64,000 bases of DNA from Hofstenia miamia (Eukaryota > Xenacoelomorpha > Acoela). A program made the translations under genes and the position numbers. Where the stretch lies: positions 1,134,606 to 1,198,605 of the forward strand of contig SCFE01000047.1 in NCBI GenBank assembly GCA_004352715.1, written 5' to 3'. Below the pieces are notes generated by a model. The model ran no database searches, had not been told where the DNA came from, and was given only the letters and a program-made list of their open reading frames with translations. Positions 11,480-22,429 of this stretch are shown piece after piece (the first letter of the stretch is position 1; the number at the start of each line of letters is the position of its first letter).

Positions 11480-12850
11480 TCTTGATATTCTTTTAGAAGA
11501 CCTGAATGATGATGTGTACAAAAGCAATGACAATCAACTATTAGCTGACATTGATAACAACAATGTTGCTGATTTCAATCAAGATCAGGATGAGCTAGAA
11601 AGCAAGAACATTAATGGGATGGAAGAACATTATGGACACATTTCCATCTACTTCATGAGATGATCACCTGACAATTGTGTGTGTGAATAATGTGTTGTGA
11701 ATTCATCACATGAATACATCCAATGTCACCATATAATGAAGTAATCAATCTGTGTATTAGATTACATCTGTCTTCTGGAGTGAACAATCAAAGATACACT
11801 AATGTGAAGTGCTTGTTGGATCCAAAAAGGAGCAGCCCATTTTTTAGAGTGACAATGACACATGAGAGATTTGAGGAAATTTGATAAACAGACAAGCTAT
11901 GAAGGAAATAGTGGGATAGACTTTCATCAGTCTCCTACTTTCTTAAGAGGAAAATGAAAGAATTTCAAAACATTTGACAACTGATGCACAACTGCTTTGC
12001 TTTGATGGCCACATCATATTTTGACAGTAAATTCTGAATAAACCTGAAAAATACAGTATAAATATCATATGGCTGGTAGACAATGAAATGATGTATGCAA
12101 TAAACTGATTGGTGTATCTTGGTAAAAGTACATTTCACAAGATGCTATTCAAAAATATTCAAACCAAACATGACTGTACAACAATTATTACTTGCAAAAC
12201 CAATATTCAATCAAGGGTTCACTTTGATTCCTCTGATTGATCTCTTCCATGAGAGAAAAACAACTCTAATTGGAATGGTTTAACATAATGCACAAGAAGC
12301 ATTGCACAGAATATTTACTCTGACAATGCAACTTTTGTATCTTATAAAGACAAAAAATCATGACCTAATTGGTTGCTGACAACTCAACATCAACAAACAA
12401 ATGAGGGAACTGTAAGCTAGAGATTGTTGAGTACTAAAATAATACAAAATCTGCAGTTGACAATATGGACCATCAGCTGCCCTTGACTTCATTGTAAAGG
12501 AAATCTCTTTGGTTGACCTATTAATTTATTTTCAATTTGATTTACATCACCCTTTAGAATTCATGCATTGTATTTCCTCACACTTCTGATGGGGCTCAGG
12601 CAAAAGGATAAAGTCAAGAGTTGATTTCATTGATCTACTTATAGAATCACTATGTTTACTAATGATGCAGAAATGAGTTCAGTTCAGGATGACAAGAGAC
12701 ATCATGTTGGCACTGGAATTGTTCAACATTCTCCAAAATTAGGAAATGATAACAAGTACACAGTTCATTGTGCAATCTGCAGTGGTATCTTGCAAATCAC
12801 ATAGATCATTCAAACATCACAAATGGTAAAACTTGATTATGTCTATGCAT
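11480..12850 (+). pseudogene. piggyBac-type transposase relic
   Basis: Three plus-strand frames together give the piggyBac transposase order. An acidic N-terminal part (DLNDDVYKSNDNQLLADI) is followed by FFRVTMTHERFEEI near 11855, QLLCFDGHIIF and NKPEKYSINIIWLVDNEM (about 11985-12095), FTLIPLIDLFHERKTTLIGM (about 12220-12280) and IVEY..NTKSAVDNMD near 12425-12470. The family sequence has a GR-containing block before the KP..Y block and a VD.MD block near the end, and both are visible here in mutated form. At least a dozen frameshifts and stops are present, so this is an old fossil. Terminal TTAA duplications were not located. Confidence 0.8.
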
Positions 12851-13947
12851 GTACCTTTTGCAGTCAATTCCATTAATACCAGCAAATTATTGTATTTTTC
12901 TTTCTATATATGTATATATATACAGTATGTAGGCATGTTTTAGAATCCCCACTTGTTAGAGATTGACCATAATTAGCTTTAACTATTACTTTTCTTAGTC
13001 AATTTGTGTTTCTCTGTGACTAGTGAGATTCCAAAATAATCCTGCTATCCAATTTATTGCAATTATTTGAGATATTAATTACAATTGCAACTCCAATGCT
13101 TTGTAATAAGTAACTAACTTCCATTTAGATCATTGACAGCAATAGATGACAGGGTTGAAACCTGAAAGTGAACCATGAAATCAAGAAGGATTGGTATCCA
13201 GAAGAGATCACCAGTTACTACATAAATGGCTATTACTCAAAAAGCAATCTCAATTGTGGTATTTATGACATGTGCTGAGATGCATCCCAATGTTGCTAAC
13301 CTTTAATGAATTTGAACATTGATTGCTCTTGTTATCAGAAACACCAATAAATTAATTTAGTTGAGGGTCCACAATTGATTGGTACAAATTGTAACATCAT
13401 TAATAGGGTGCTCATAGGCACCTCATATGTGTAATAAATCTTATTATTTTTAATAACATACATGAATTTGGAAATAAAAAAGATTGTTAGCCTATGGTCA
13501 GCTATCCAGCTGTTTGATGACATAAATTATAAAATGAATAGAATTGATAGGAAAGCTAAACAAAGAAAAACTCCTATTCATACACCTATCCTATAGACAC
13601 ACTTTCTGAACAATGCATAACACTAATGCAGAAGCTGATATAAATTGCTGAATGCTGGAAAGCAGTCACCTGAAGGCTGGTAAATACAACCTTGGGAACC
13701 CTGAAACCTACTCATATGCCATTTGCATTATGTAATCAAAGCAAATATAAATCTAAGCAATTTATTTAATCAAATTTCTAAACTTGTTTACAGTTCTTAT
13801 TGTAATTAATTACAACAAAACAACATGTACCTGTCTATAGTTAATATCATAATTTAATTTGTAATTTTTTGCTGCTAGTTTACACAATGTGTTATTAATT
13901 TGGCTAAGCATTTTTGGTTACCCATTTTTGTAAATTCTTTTCAATGG
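12851..13947. other. Intergenic DNA, nothing recognised
   Basis: No open frame with family resemblance and no repeat boundary was found. Confidence 0.4.
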
Positions 13948-14347
13948 GTTGGTACTATTTATCAACATATGAAATCTTGAAACCAGCATAGGAAACCTTG
14001 AGATCAACATAGCAAATCATTATGACAATATGAACAAAAATTTAGCATGAATGAGGTATGAAGATTAATAGCATTAGATTGGTCATTTAAAATTTTCTCA
14101 TGGGCACATTGAAATATTTATCTGAGTTTTTTTATGAAATCAAGTATAGGATATTAGCATTTAGTCTAGATTACAATTTAATGAACAACTGCTAAAAACT
14201 AAATTTTGATGTCTCTTTTGATATAATTGATACGTATACCTTATTTATGCTAAATTTTTGTTCATATTGTCATAATAATTTGCTATGTTGATCTCAAGGT
14301 TCCCTATGTCAGTTTCAAGATTTCATATGTTGATAAAAAGTACCAAC
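13948..14347. mobile_element. MITE with about 112-bp terminal inverted repeats
   Basis: The arms 13948-14060 and 14236-14347 match in inverted orientation with few mismatches. They begin 'gttggtactatttatcaaca' on the left and 'gttggtactttttatcaaca' on the right read backwards, and share 'caatatgaacaaaaatttag'. About 175 bp of unrelated AT-rich sequence separates them. There is no coding capacity and no clear target duplication next to the ends, so the superfamily is unassigned. Confidence 0.8.
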
Positions 14348-15600
14348 ATTTTTACTCAGAGGCACTAATACCATATTACTGCTTAGTTTACAAAAATGGT
14401 TATTTGATATAAAAGCATAATCACAAACTATTAATCAACTTAGAATCAAAAAATTTTTAATTTCTTTGTTTCCTTTTTTTATCATATCTTGTTGATTATG
14501 CCACAATGTACATGATGTACATGGTAAGCATTTCTATGTATTTATAAAATACTATGATAACTACATTCAGCATGTTTCCATTTCATTTAGACTACTGAAA
14601 TTGCTGTCCTCTTGACAATTTCATAGTGTAGACCACAATAAGCTTATAGGCCTAATTGATCAAAATATTCTGATGAAATTATTTGACATTTACTGTATTT
14701 TCAGAGTGCTAAGTCATTCATCACACAGTAGTGACCACTATGTTCATGTAATTTGATCTTGTAAATGTACATACTTTGGCAAATTGCATTTGACTTGCTT
14801 TACATCTTGACTAGGTTGGAAGGTGTTGATTCTTATATTTTTTCAAGAGCAATGACAAATTTGGCTTTCAAGTTTTTCACCTTTCTTACTACACATCATC
14901 ATTGTATATTTTCCTTTTTGATATTTCTGCTTCTGAATTATCTCATCTGACATTATTCATTCCTTCACAGTTACTTTACTTTTCTGCAGAACTAAGTGGA
15001 ATTTTATACTTGAAATTAAATTTTACAATGTATTTTAACAAAATGTATTTATTAGGATGTACAATTAATAAAAATTTTTGCAAAAATATCTGGCTACTAC
15101 CAAGACTGAATTAAAAACTCAGTCAATATGAATAAAAAAATTACGCAATCCAAACTATTTAGAAAATAGAAATAAACAAAACTAATTTAATATTGCAAAT
15201 GCCAGAAGTAAAAAATTGCTAAGTGAATTCAAAATCATTTCCCTTACAAATGTAAATGATCAATCAATGCTAATTTGATTTCATTTATGATAATTTTTTT
15301 GAACTATGTTTGATTACATGACCCAATGAACAATTGAAATTTCATTATCATGCATCACAAATTATTTTCTTTAATTTTAATGGAATTATTCTGTCAAAGA
15401 TATCAATATTTGGGTATAGGATAGGCTACTAATCCTAAAGCAAAATAGCATAAGTCATATATGAATTTTCTTAGAGCAACACCATGCTATGGTATATATC
15501 TATTAAATTATGTGAAATTTTTGAAATTCTGTAATTGGTAACTTGGTGTTCACAGATCAAAGAAAAATGAATTTCAAAAAATTATAGTTTTTCTACTTGA
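14348..15600. other. Intergenic DNA, nothing recognised
   Basis: Two short plus-strand open frames (14765-14950, 14902-15114) overlap in different frames and show no family features. They are treated as chance. Confidence 0.4.
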
Positions 15601-15616
15601 TGAGCCTAGCAAAGAG

Positions 15617-15850
15617 TTACAATTGACACATTTCAATGGAAAAATAAATCTTTATTGAATTAGTGGCATTCATGTGAACAGTAAAAATGAAATGCTGTGA
15701 CTGCTTGACCAGTACTAGTTTCAAAAAACCTGAGAAAATTTTATTATCTCTTCTCATGATTGTGCCTTGAAACTGCAGTGGAACCTTGCACAAAACAGGA
15801 CCTTGGCCTGTACAAATCTTTCTACAACAAGGGAAAGGATATATCAACAT
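15617..15850 (-). other. Orphan open frame, possible exon of unknown gene
   Basis: The minus-strand peptide includes KICTGQGPVLCKVPLQFQ, preceded by a plausible splice acceptor (pyrimidine-rich 'cccttgttgtag'). I do not recognise the family. The higher GC of this stretch relative to its flanks is the only other hint of coding. It could equally be a decayed repeat. Confidence 0.2.
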
Positions 15851-16330
15851 TAATTACTTTACATTGCAATCAATTCAATTAATGAGAGTGATACCCAAAT
15901 TGTTATAAGAAACAATACTGCAAATTTTCAAGTATAACACAAGAGAATTTTGATTTTTTAGGTGCAGTTTTTGCACAATTAAGCTTTCTCAACGAGTCTG
16001 TAAAACAAGTACCAATTAAGCCTTTACAACAACTCAGACTCAATTCAATGTTGAGAAAAAATGAAAAAAAATTGGGAAATTTTTTGTGTGTTTAATTATT
16101 GGGCAATATTTAGCATTCAAAATATTCACCCCAATTTATACATTGCATATGCTTAAACTTCCAGTTTAGAACACTCATTGTATTACATTGAAACAAATCA
16201 TTTCCTTAAAATGTTAGATATTTGATTATTAATTTGTAAATTCAAAATTCCAATATGTTTGAAGAAATGATAAATAATAAACAAATGATTAATATTTGCA
16301 TTAGTTGGTTATATATATTACTTAATTAAT

Positions 16331-16588
16331 TTAGTTATAATGCATTATTAGAAGAAAATTACATTCTGTGAAAGAAATTGAGCAAGGAAATACTTCAAGA
16401 GGCATCACTACTACTGCAACATTTGTAATTGTAGTTGTGCTTTCATAAAATTCTTCAATTGCTGTTGCATTAATGGCTCCATTCTTTGAAGGTATCTTTT
16501 GATAAACTCCAGTAGCATTATGTCCAAATTTACTATTGTCCCCCTCAAAAACGGAATTAACCTGACATCCAATTAGCACATGGGACAT
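16331..16588 (-). other. Orphan open frame, possible exon of unknown gene
   Basis: An 85-codon minus-strand frame includes VNSVFEGDNSKFGHNATGVY and ITNVAVVVMPLEVFP. The codon content looks less AT-driven than in neighbouring chance frames. No domain is recognised. Together with 15617-15850 on the same strand it might belong to one unknown spliced gene, but no consistent exon joining was found. Confidence 0.2.
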
Positions 16589-16599
16589 TTCAGTAAAAT

Positions 16600-17668
16600 T
16601 ATATTTGATTTCTGGATACTAAATATCAATTTATTGATGAACAATTTATCAAGGCTCACTATTGTATTCATAAATAATTCAATTTGTGTAGAAGCTATTC
16701 CAATAGCAGTCGAACTGGAAAGGTAAGGAATTAAAGTCTCTTGAAAATTCAGTAATACAGTTGTGTTTCCACAAATATCTAAAATACTGTAATAAATCTA
16801 AGAACTACAAAAATCAATTATAGCAATTATAACCATTTTTGTCACAAGATGTTTTTTGTATATCGACTATACCAATGAATTTATTCGTTAACAAACCTGG
16901 CTAATGTATTCCTAAGAGCCCTTTTATTTAACAACATATATTAAATTTTGAAATTTAGAAAAAACAGTAGTTTCATATTATAATTGAACATGAAGTATTG
17001 AACATTTTGACAAAATTGTTGAGAAAAGCCCTATAAGCAGAGAATATGTGAGTGAAATATCTTCCAATTTTGACACTATGCTTCCCATTCTGTCAAAGTA
17101 TAATCTGCAAAGCCCCAATAATCTGCCAAAAAGCTATAACTTAAAAAGTAGTGGAGTCGAATCACAGTGGCAAATAGCGTAAATTTATTAGATTACTACA
17201 CTAAAATATTGATTCGAATTAGGATTTCCCATAGCAGTTTTTTGATTTTTAGATATTATAAATATTTGAAACAAATACTATTTAAAGTTATTAAAATTTT
17301 CTGGTTAAAAAGAATATCAATATCTTCATATGGCAAATGCATAGAAATAACAAAATAAGAATGCAATTAGCGGTCTAATAATTTCTTGAATGAATTAATA
17401 TATTTTTTTCTAATATTTAGTTTTTGAGTGTACAGCTCTATTTAACTTAAACTAGAGCACACCAAAATCATGAACAAATAAGCTGATAGATTAAAAATAA
17501 ATCGTATTAATAATTACAAATTTCATATAAATCAAAATAATTGTTTCAGAAAATTTAAACCAAATAGTATATCATTGTTATTAAGTACTGTTGAATGTTT
17601 GAGGCGATTTCTGAATGATTTAGAAGATATGAAGTTTAAATAATTTATATGATTCAATTTTGCATTTT

Positions 17669-17670
<2 letters not shown>
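16600..17670. other. Intergenic DNA, nothing recognised
   Basis: AT-rich sequence with short chance frames only. Confidence 0.4.

Positions 17671-17701
<31 letters not shown>
17671..17701. repeat. (AT)n microsatellite, left side of Penelope-like unit
   Basis: An AT tract of about 30 bp abuts the left inverted repeat of the element. A second tract abuts the right side at 18223-18260. Confidence 0.9.
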
Positions 17702-17704
<3 letters not shown>

Positions 17705-17727
17705 NCGAAAATTTTAATTGAGAGTAC

Positions 17728-17754
17728 TTTCGGTACTTACTGTACCATCGTCAG
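17728..17754 (-). ncRNA. Hammerhead-ribozyme-like motif in left arm of Penelope-like unit
   Basis: On the minus strand: CTGACGA (17748-17754, fits CUGANGA exactly), one T, a perfect 5-bp stem GGTAC/GTACC with loop AGTAA (17732-17746), GAAA (17728-17731), then the palindrome GTAC and TC (down to 17722). A helix III of a self-complementary tetranucleotide is the arrangement described for dimer-acting minimal hammerheads of Penelope-like elements. The extra U between core and stem is the main departure. Confidence 0.55.
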
Positions 17755-17835
17755 TAAAAAACAAAAATTATTTGATGGTAAAATATAAATCTACAAATCA
17801 TTAATTAATTAAAACCTTTGGTTTCATCAATTGCT

Positions 17836-17943
17836 TATAAATATAATTGTCAGAAGTGTGACAGCTTCTACATTGGTGAAACCAAAATACATTTGAAGAC
17901 ACGAATTCAAGAACATCTCTATGGACACTTACAATCCGAAAGT
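17836..17943 (+). pseudogene. GIY-YIG endonuclease remnant of Penelope-like element
   Basis: The plus-strand reading YNCQKCDSFYIGETKIHLKT followed by RIQEHLYGH is the first half of the GIY-YIG nuclease domain: the Cys-rich lead-in, the YIG motif, and the Arg and His that follow in this family. It ends at a stop (17944-17946). The rest of the endonuclease is traceable only as broken pieces before the right arm, for example SIYIKEEKPNLN-like codons near 18030. The domain nicks DNA for Penelope-like retrotransposition; this copy is not functional. Confidence 0.75.
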
Positions 17944-18151
17944 TAGATGCACTCAAAAATACATAAAGCATCAACATCTGACTTTAATGTTTTAATGAAA
18001 CCAGATCACCAAGATCGCAGAATCAATTTACATTAAGGAAGAGAAACCTAATTTAAATACTAAATGTCATCAAACTCTTCACTTGTTTCAGTTTAAGTAA
18101 TTAATTATTTGTAAATTTATATTTTACCACCAAATAATTTAGGTTTTTTGA

Positions 18152-18184
18152 CTAACGATGGCACAGTAAGTTACGAAAGTACTC
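18152..18184 (+). ncRNA. Degraded hammerhead-like motif in right arm of Penelope-like unit
   Basis: Plus strand: CTAACGA (core G changed to A), a decayed stem, then GAAA, GTAC and TC intact. This is the inverted partner of the better preserved motif at 17728-17754 and is predicted inactive. Confidence 0.4.
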
Positions 18185-18219
18185 TCAATTAAAACAATCA
18201 AAATTTTCGTTGTTTTTTC

Positions 18220-18222
<3 letters not shown>

Positions 18223-18260
<38 letters not shown>
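18223..18260. repeat. (TA)n microsatellite, right side of Penelope-like unit
   Basis: A long uninterrupted TA tract lies immediately outside the right inverted repeat. Two overlapping Ile-Tyr repeat frames come from it and are not genes. Confidence 0.9.
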
Positions 18261-18264
<4 letters not shown>

Positions 18265-18379
18265 TCTCTGACACAAACTTGGAAGAGATAGAATACAGCC
18301 CAAACTAAATCCCCGTGCCCTACAAATTTGAGTAGTAATATTTTTTTTTGATAAAACAAATGGCATGAATCTACTGTGC

Positions 18380-19345
18380 TTGTCACCGTTTACATACTTG
18401 CATTGATAACTCCTGGAAGCAAGTAATTGGAATTGATAAAGAAAAATTGGAATTATATGATTCTGCTAAAAACTTAGTCAAGTATCGAAATCATACAATG
18501 AATCTTGAGACTGCATTGCCCATTATATATAAACAAGGAGATAACCCCACTCCATGGAGATATTTAAACAACAAGATCTCATCTATATTGAAAATATAGA
18601 TTTTAGTTAATCGAATTGACAAATTCTTGTTGGAAGAAAATTGCAAATCCCTGCAATCTTTTGGGCCATTATTAGACATGCTAGAGTTCTCAAAGAAACC
18701 TTGTTTTCAAACCGTTTTACCATATTATTATGTTTTATGTCATCACTGTAATTCATCGACTTCTGATGTTATTGGGCATCAATAACGCAATATCATTTTA
18801 TATGTTCTTTTTCTTTTGATAAGGAGAGCAAAGAGAGTTTCCTTGCTCAAATACACGATGAAATGCTGCCAAGAATTTTTGAAGCAATATATGACAAACA
18901 ACTATTCAACAACAAAAAATTTAGTCATTTACTAATTTTTTAGTCAGCCTACGCACTTGCAACACTATGCGAAACAATACAATAGTTTTTTATGATGAAT
19001 ACAAAAATAAATTCAAAACAGAGTTTGGGTGATATATATGCTAATTTTGATGATAAAATTTCTAACGAAAATCAACGTCTGTTTTTTCATTTAATACATT
19101 GGCTTGATGAGCAATTCGAGTTTCTAGTACTTTCAGCTATTGCACGCTAGCTATTTGGCAGTAAAGCAACATCTGCAGAATCAGAAAGGCAATTTCCTTT
19201 ATGCATTGGAGTCGATTTTATAATTGACTCCGTTGAACAACTTGCAAATACCTTCAGGAATAGAATAGGGGTTAAATGTGCCCAGATCCTTTTTGAAAAC
19301 TTTGGTCATTTTCCCAAACGATGTAATATTACATTACTATAAACG
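18380..19345 (+). pseudogene. hAT transposase relic with C-terminal dimerisation domain
   Basis: The best block is at 19110-19340: QFEFLVLSAIAR, a stop, LFGSKATSAESERQF, then NTFRNRIGVKCAQILFENF. This is the hAT C-terminal dimerisation region, in which the A-T-S-A-x-S-E-R-x-F signature is near invariant. Upstream, readable plus-strand pieces such as TALPIIYKQGDNPTPWRYL-like codons (about 18510-18565) and the stretch at 18820-19080 fit an eroded transposase body with multiple stops. The catalytic DDE residues cannot be placed. This is an old DNA transposon that can no longer move itself. Confidence 0.7.
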
Positions 19346-19799
19346 AAAAAAATAGTACTTTTCACAATGACATTTATTTGGATATGATAAAACAAGCATT
19401 TACTAATAAAAGTCAGATTATTGTTTTTATCACTGATATTTTAAGTATTAATTGTAAGTGCATGCCATTATTTAAAATTGAATTACCACAATCTCGGTTC
19501 TATTGTGAAAGATCATAAGTTGATGAAACAGGTTTGGGATGATTCAAAAAATGCGTGTTTTAAGGCATTGGTTAAATATATCTGAAAAGTTTGTTGTTAA
19601 TCAATGTTTTTTTCAATGGTTTTTAAATAATATTTTTTAATGGTTTAGGTTCTATCCCAAAAAAGCGAATTTAATTTTAAAATTATAACAATTATCAAAA
19701 AACGAAAGTCATTTCGATCCATAACGATTCAAAAAACAGAAAGATCTGATTCAAATTCTTTTTACGTATTAGATGTAAAACTGTTGGTACAATTAACAT

Positions 19800-20240
19800 A
19801 AAGCCACCCTATTTTTAAGAAAAACATTAAAATTTTCGGGGTTTGGATTGAACAAATTTGGATTGATATCATTGATTAACCAAGTTTCTGCAATAGAGAA
19901 AATTGAATTTGAACCACAATGAGTTGCAATTTTAAGAAAATGATTTCTATTTGAATTCAGATTTCTGGCGTTTAGATAAATATCTTTAGAATTGTCCTTA
20001 TAAAGTTTTGTAAGTTAATCTAAAATTGAGCCAGGATTTAATTCTACATTTCCTGCTAGGAAAATTGAATTATTAAAAAAATTGTCATAAAGAAAATTAA
20101 CAAAAGATTTATTAAATTTTAGTGATATTTCATAGTAGAGTTGACAATGCAGTTTGTTTGCGTGTGTGCCTGTTTGTCTCATGTGTATATAATATAGTTT
20201 TGCATTTTTAAGTAGCCAATTCAAAAATGCACAATACGTT
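19800..20240 (-). mobile_element. 5' fragment of CR1/Jockey-group LINE (copy B)
   Basis: The minus-strand frame 20224-20015 leads into FLAGNVELNPGS, a mutated 2A-like motif. It is followed, after a stop, by the endonuclease start with LNARNLNSNRNHFLKI and IAETWL, and similarity ends near 19800. The fragment therefore holds the protein piece before the 2A site and the first third of the endonuclease. NARNL replaces the usual NARSL. The 3' part is missing, so this is either a 3' deletion or a later rearrangement, since simple 5' truncation is the usual LINE defect. Confidence 0.7.
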
Positions 20241-21130
20241 CTAAAAGTTTACTTTGGTTCATTAGAATAGGAGACGGTGTTGGCAATAGAGCACGGCATG
20301 TGTAGTAGGATGTTGCCTTAGCGTAGGAGATTGTGGGTGTGACAGAAGTCCCTTAGATTACGGATGAAGACTGAAAGACATTATCAGACAGTGCATGCCA
20401 TAATACCATAATAAGAGTTGAATTTATAGAGTGTGGTGAAAGAATGAAATTATGAAAAACTGCAATGACACTAAGACGCCGTTGAGAAAAGCTTCTTATG
20501 ATTTGAGTGGAGTGCTTAATTGCGAAGTTCTTTGCAAGACTATGATCAGAATAGGCAGGGGTGATTTCGAAGAACTAAATTTGGTGAGGTTTGAATTTCC
20601 TTCTGAGTTCTGTGATGATGTTGAGTAACTTTGAGTGGAACGTGTAGGGACTGGATTGAGCCTATTGATAAGGCCGGTGTTGAGCACTACAGTGTCGACA
20701 TGTGTAATTTCCTATTGCGCTATATTTTTCATTAGTTGTTGTTAATGTTTTCATTTTCTCTACGGGTGGTTTGACGTTTGATTTTGTTCACTTTTCGGTG
20801 GAGGCAATATTCTGGGAGAGGAGAAGTGGTTGGTCGTTGGTGGCAACATGGCAAAGTGACGGTGATTTCCCTTTGAAGCGTTAAGGGTTGAGAGAATGAC
20901 TTTTGAAGTGTTTTTTCGACTTTTGTGGGTATTGATAGCGAAGACTTGAAAAGAAAGAGAAGAGCTTCGGTGGCGTTTTCTTAATTGTGGTGGGCGAACA
21001 TTTGATGTAGCGGTGTTATTTTTGTTTTTTTATCAAAACGCTAACCGCATTGATTGTAGCAATGCCACCAAACACAGACCTGGGAATCGCTTCTGGAAAA
21101 CCCACTATTCTCTGTCAGAGCTGACTTAAG
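20241..21130 (-). mobile_element. GT-rich stretch, possible 5' leader of LINE copy B
   Basis: The plus strand here is unusually rich in G and T (minus strand rich in A and C) compared with the AT-balanced flanks. It lies directly upstream, on the minus strand, of the copy B protein start. A leader or first open frame of the LINE is the simplest reading. A short minus-strand frame (20687-20496) is rich in Ser and Thr (TRSTQSYSTSSQNSEGNSN). No domain is recognised. Confidence 0.35.
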
Positions 21131-21134
21131 TGTA

Positions 21135-22420
21135 AAAGCAATATATTTGCTAACAAAACAATTAAACTACAATCTAAAATATATAATAATAACAACTTTG
21201 TGTGTGTCTTTGTATGTGGTAAGCTCAGTGTAGAAAATCAGTAAATTTGTTTCGCATGTTTGTGTCTCGAATTGCATTTTGTTGGTGTAAAAATACAATT
21301 TTTAATTTGTTTGTAATTTTTTTGTAATTTTGTCCTGATCTAATCTCATGTTCTAATTCATTCCAAATATTAGAGGCTGCTCAATGAAAGATAGGAAATA
21401 CTGTTGCAAATAAATTTATGTGATCGTAAATTTACTTTTAAGTAATTATCAAGAAATGAAAGTGATTCTCGGCCATATTTCTGCTTAAATATAATTCAAG
21501 CTACATGGAATTGTACATGATATACGGGGATAATATAGTATGTTTTCGTTTGAATTCACTAACATGATCATGCTTACGTGCAAAATGTTTGATGATAAAA
21601 ATGGCGAATATTTTTATTAAAATTAATAAATAAAAATAAACAATAATGTTATTGCGATAAACAAAATGCATGTAATAATTGAACGTGATGATCTGGTCCT
21701 CAATTTCTGAGATGGTATAAGTATCTAATGCCAGAAGCCATTTTTTGTAACTTTTTTAGGATAAATTTTTCAAATTTTAAGTCTTTTTCAATATCAACAC
21801 CTAAATATATATCATGATCAGTTTGTTTTATTGCAACACTGTTAGCAATTAATCCGATCTTGTTTGTTATTTCTTTTACTGAATTGGGAGAAAATATAAT
21901 AAATTACCTTTTTTTTAATATGAAATTTTCATTGGGTGGAGGAGAAATACGTAGAAAGATTTTCAATATCACTTTGTAAATTTTTTGTGGCCCTAAATTC
22001 AACATTATCAGTATTTATGAGGCAAGTAACGTCAGAAAATTGATATATTTAACTATGATTCTAATGCTTAATTATGTCATTTACATATATCGCAAATAAA
22101 ATTTTCCCTAGTACCTTGCCTCGAGGCACTCCTCGATCCGTTTTAATATAATCAGATTTCATATTATTAAATAAAACACACTGTTTACTATTTTCTAAAA
22201 AAACTTAATTGAATTTTAGTGAAGTTCGTAATTTTTTAGTTTAATCGCAAACTTTCAAAATTCATTGGATTAAAAGGTCAGTCTAAAAAGGCTATGCAAC
22301 TGGATTGGCCTATATTTTATAGCAATGAGAGGATCTCAATTTTTATACAATGGTGTTATATTTGACTTTTTCATTATCTCTTGAAATTCGTTTTCAACTA
22401 TTCATTGATTAAGTGAAAAT
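21135..22420 (-). mobile_element. 3' half of CR1/Jockey-group LINE (copy B')
   Basis: Minus strand: the reverse-transcriptase block DRGVPRGKVLGKILFAIYVN (about 22135-22075) is followed by the conserved region shared with copy Z and a C-terminal IWNELEHEIRS near 21360. The box normally reads VPQGTVLGP, so several key residues have decayed. Frameshifts are frequent. It abuts copy C directly at 22420-22430, giving two truncated LINEs of one family in the same orientation. Confidence 0.75.
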
Positions 22421-22429
22421 AGTAATAAT

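Larger units (their letters stand above)
17706..18210 (+). mobile_element. Penelope-like unit bounded by about 110-bp inverted repeats
   Basis: The arms 17706-17814 and 18091-18209 are inverted copies of each other. They share 'attgagagtactttcg' near the outer ends and 'ggtaaaatataaat' further in. Between them lies a GIY-YIG endonuclease remnant, and both arms carry a hammerhead-like motif. (AT)n tracts flank both sides. No reverse transcriptase remains. The inverted, ribozyme-bearing ends agree with known Penelope-like element termini; the whole could be a short non-autonomous derivative or two ends brought together by deletion. Confidence 0.75.

Noticed and set aside
18139-18386. Two frames with Ile-Tyr repeats
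   Set aside because: Translation of a (TA)n tract.
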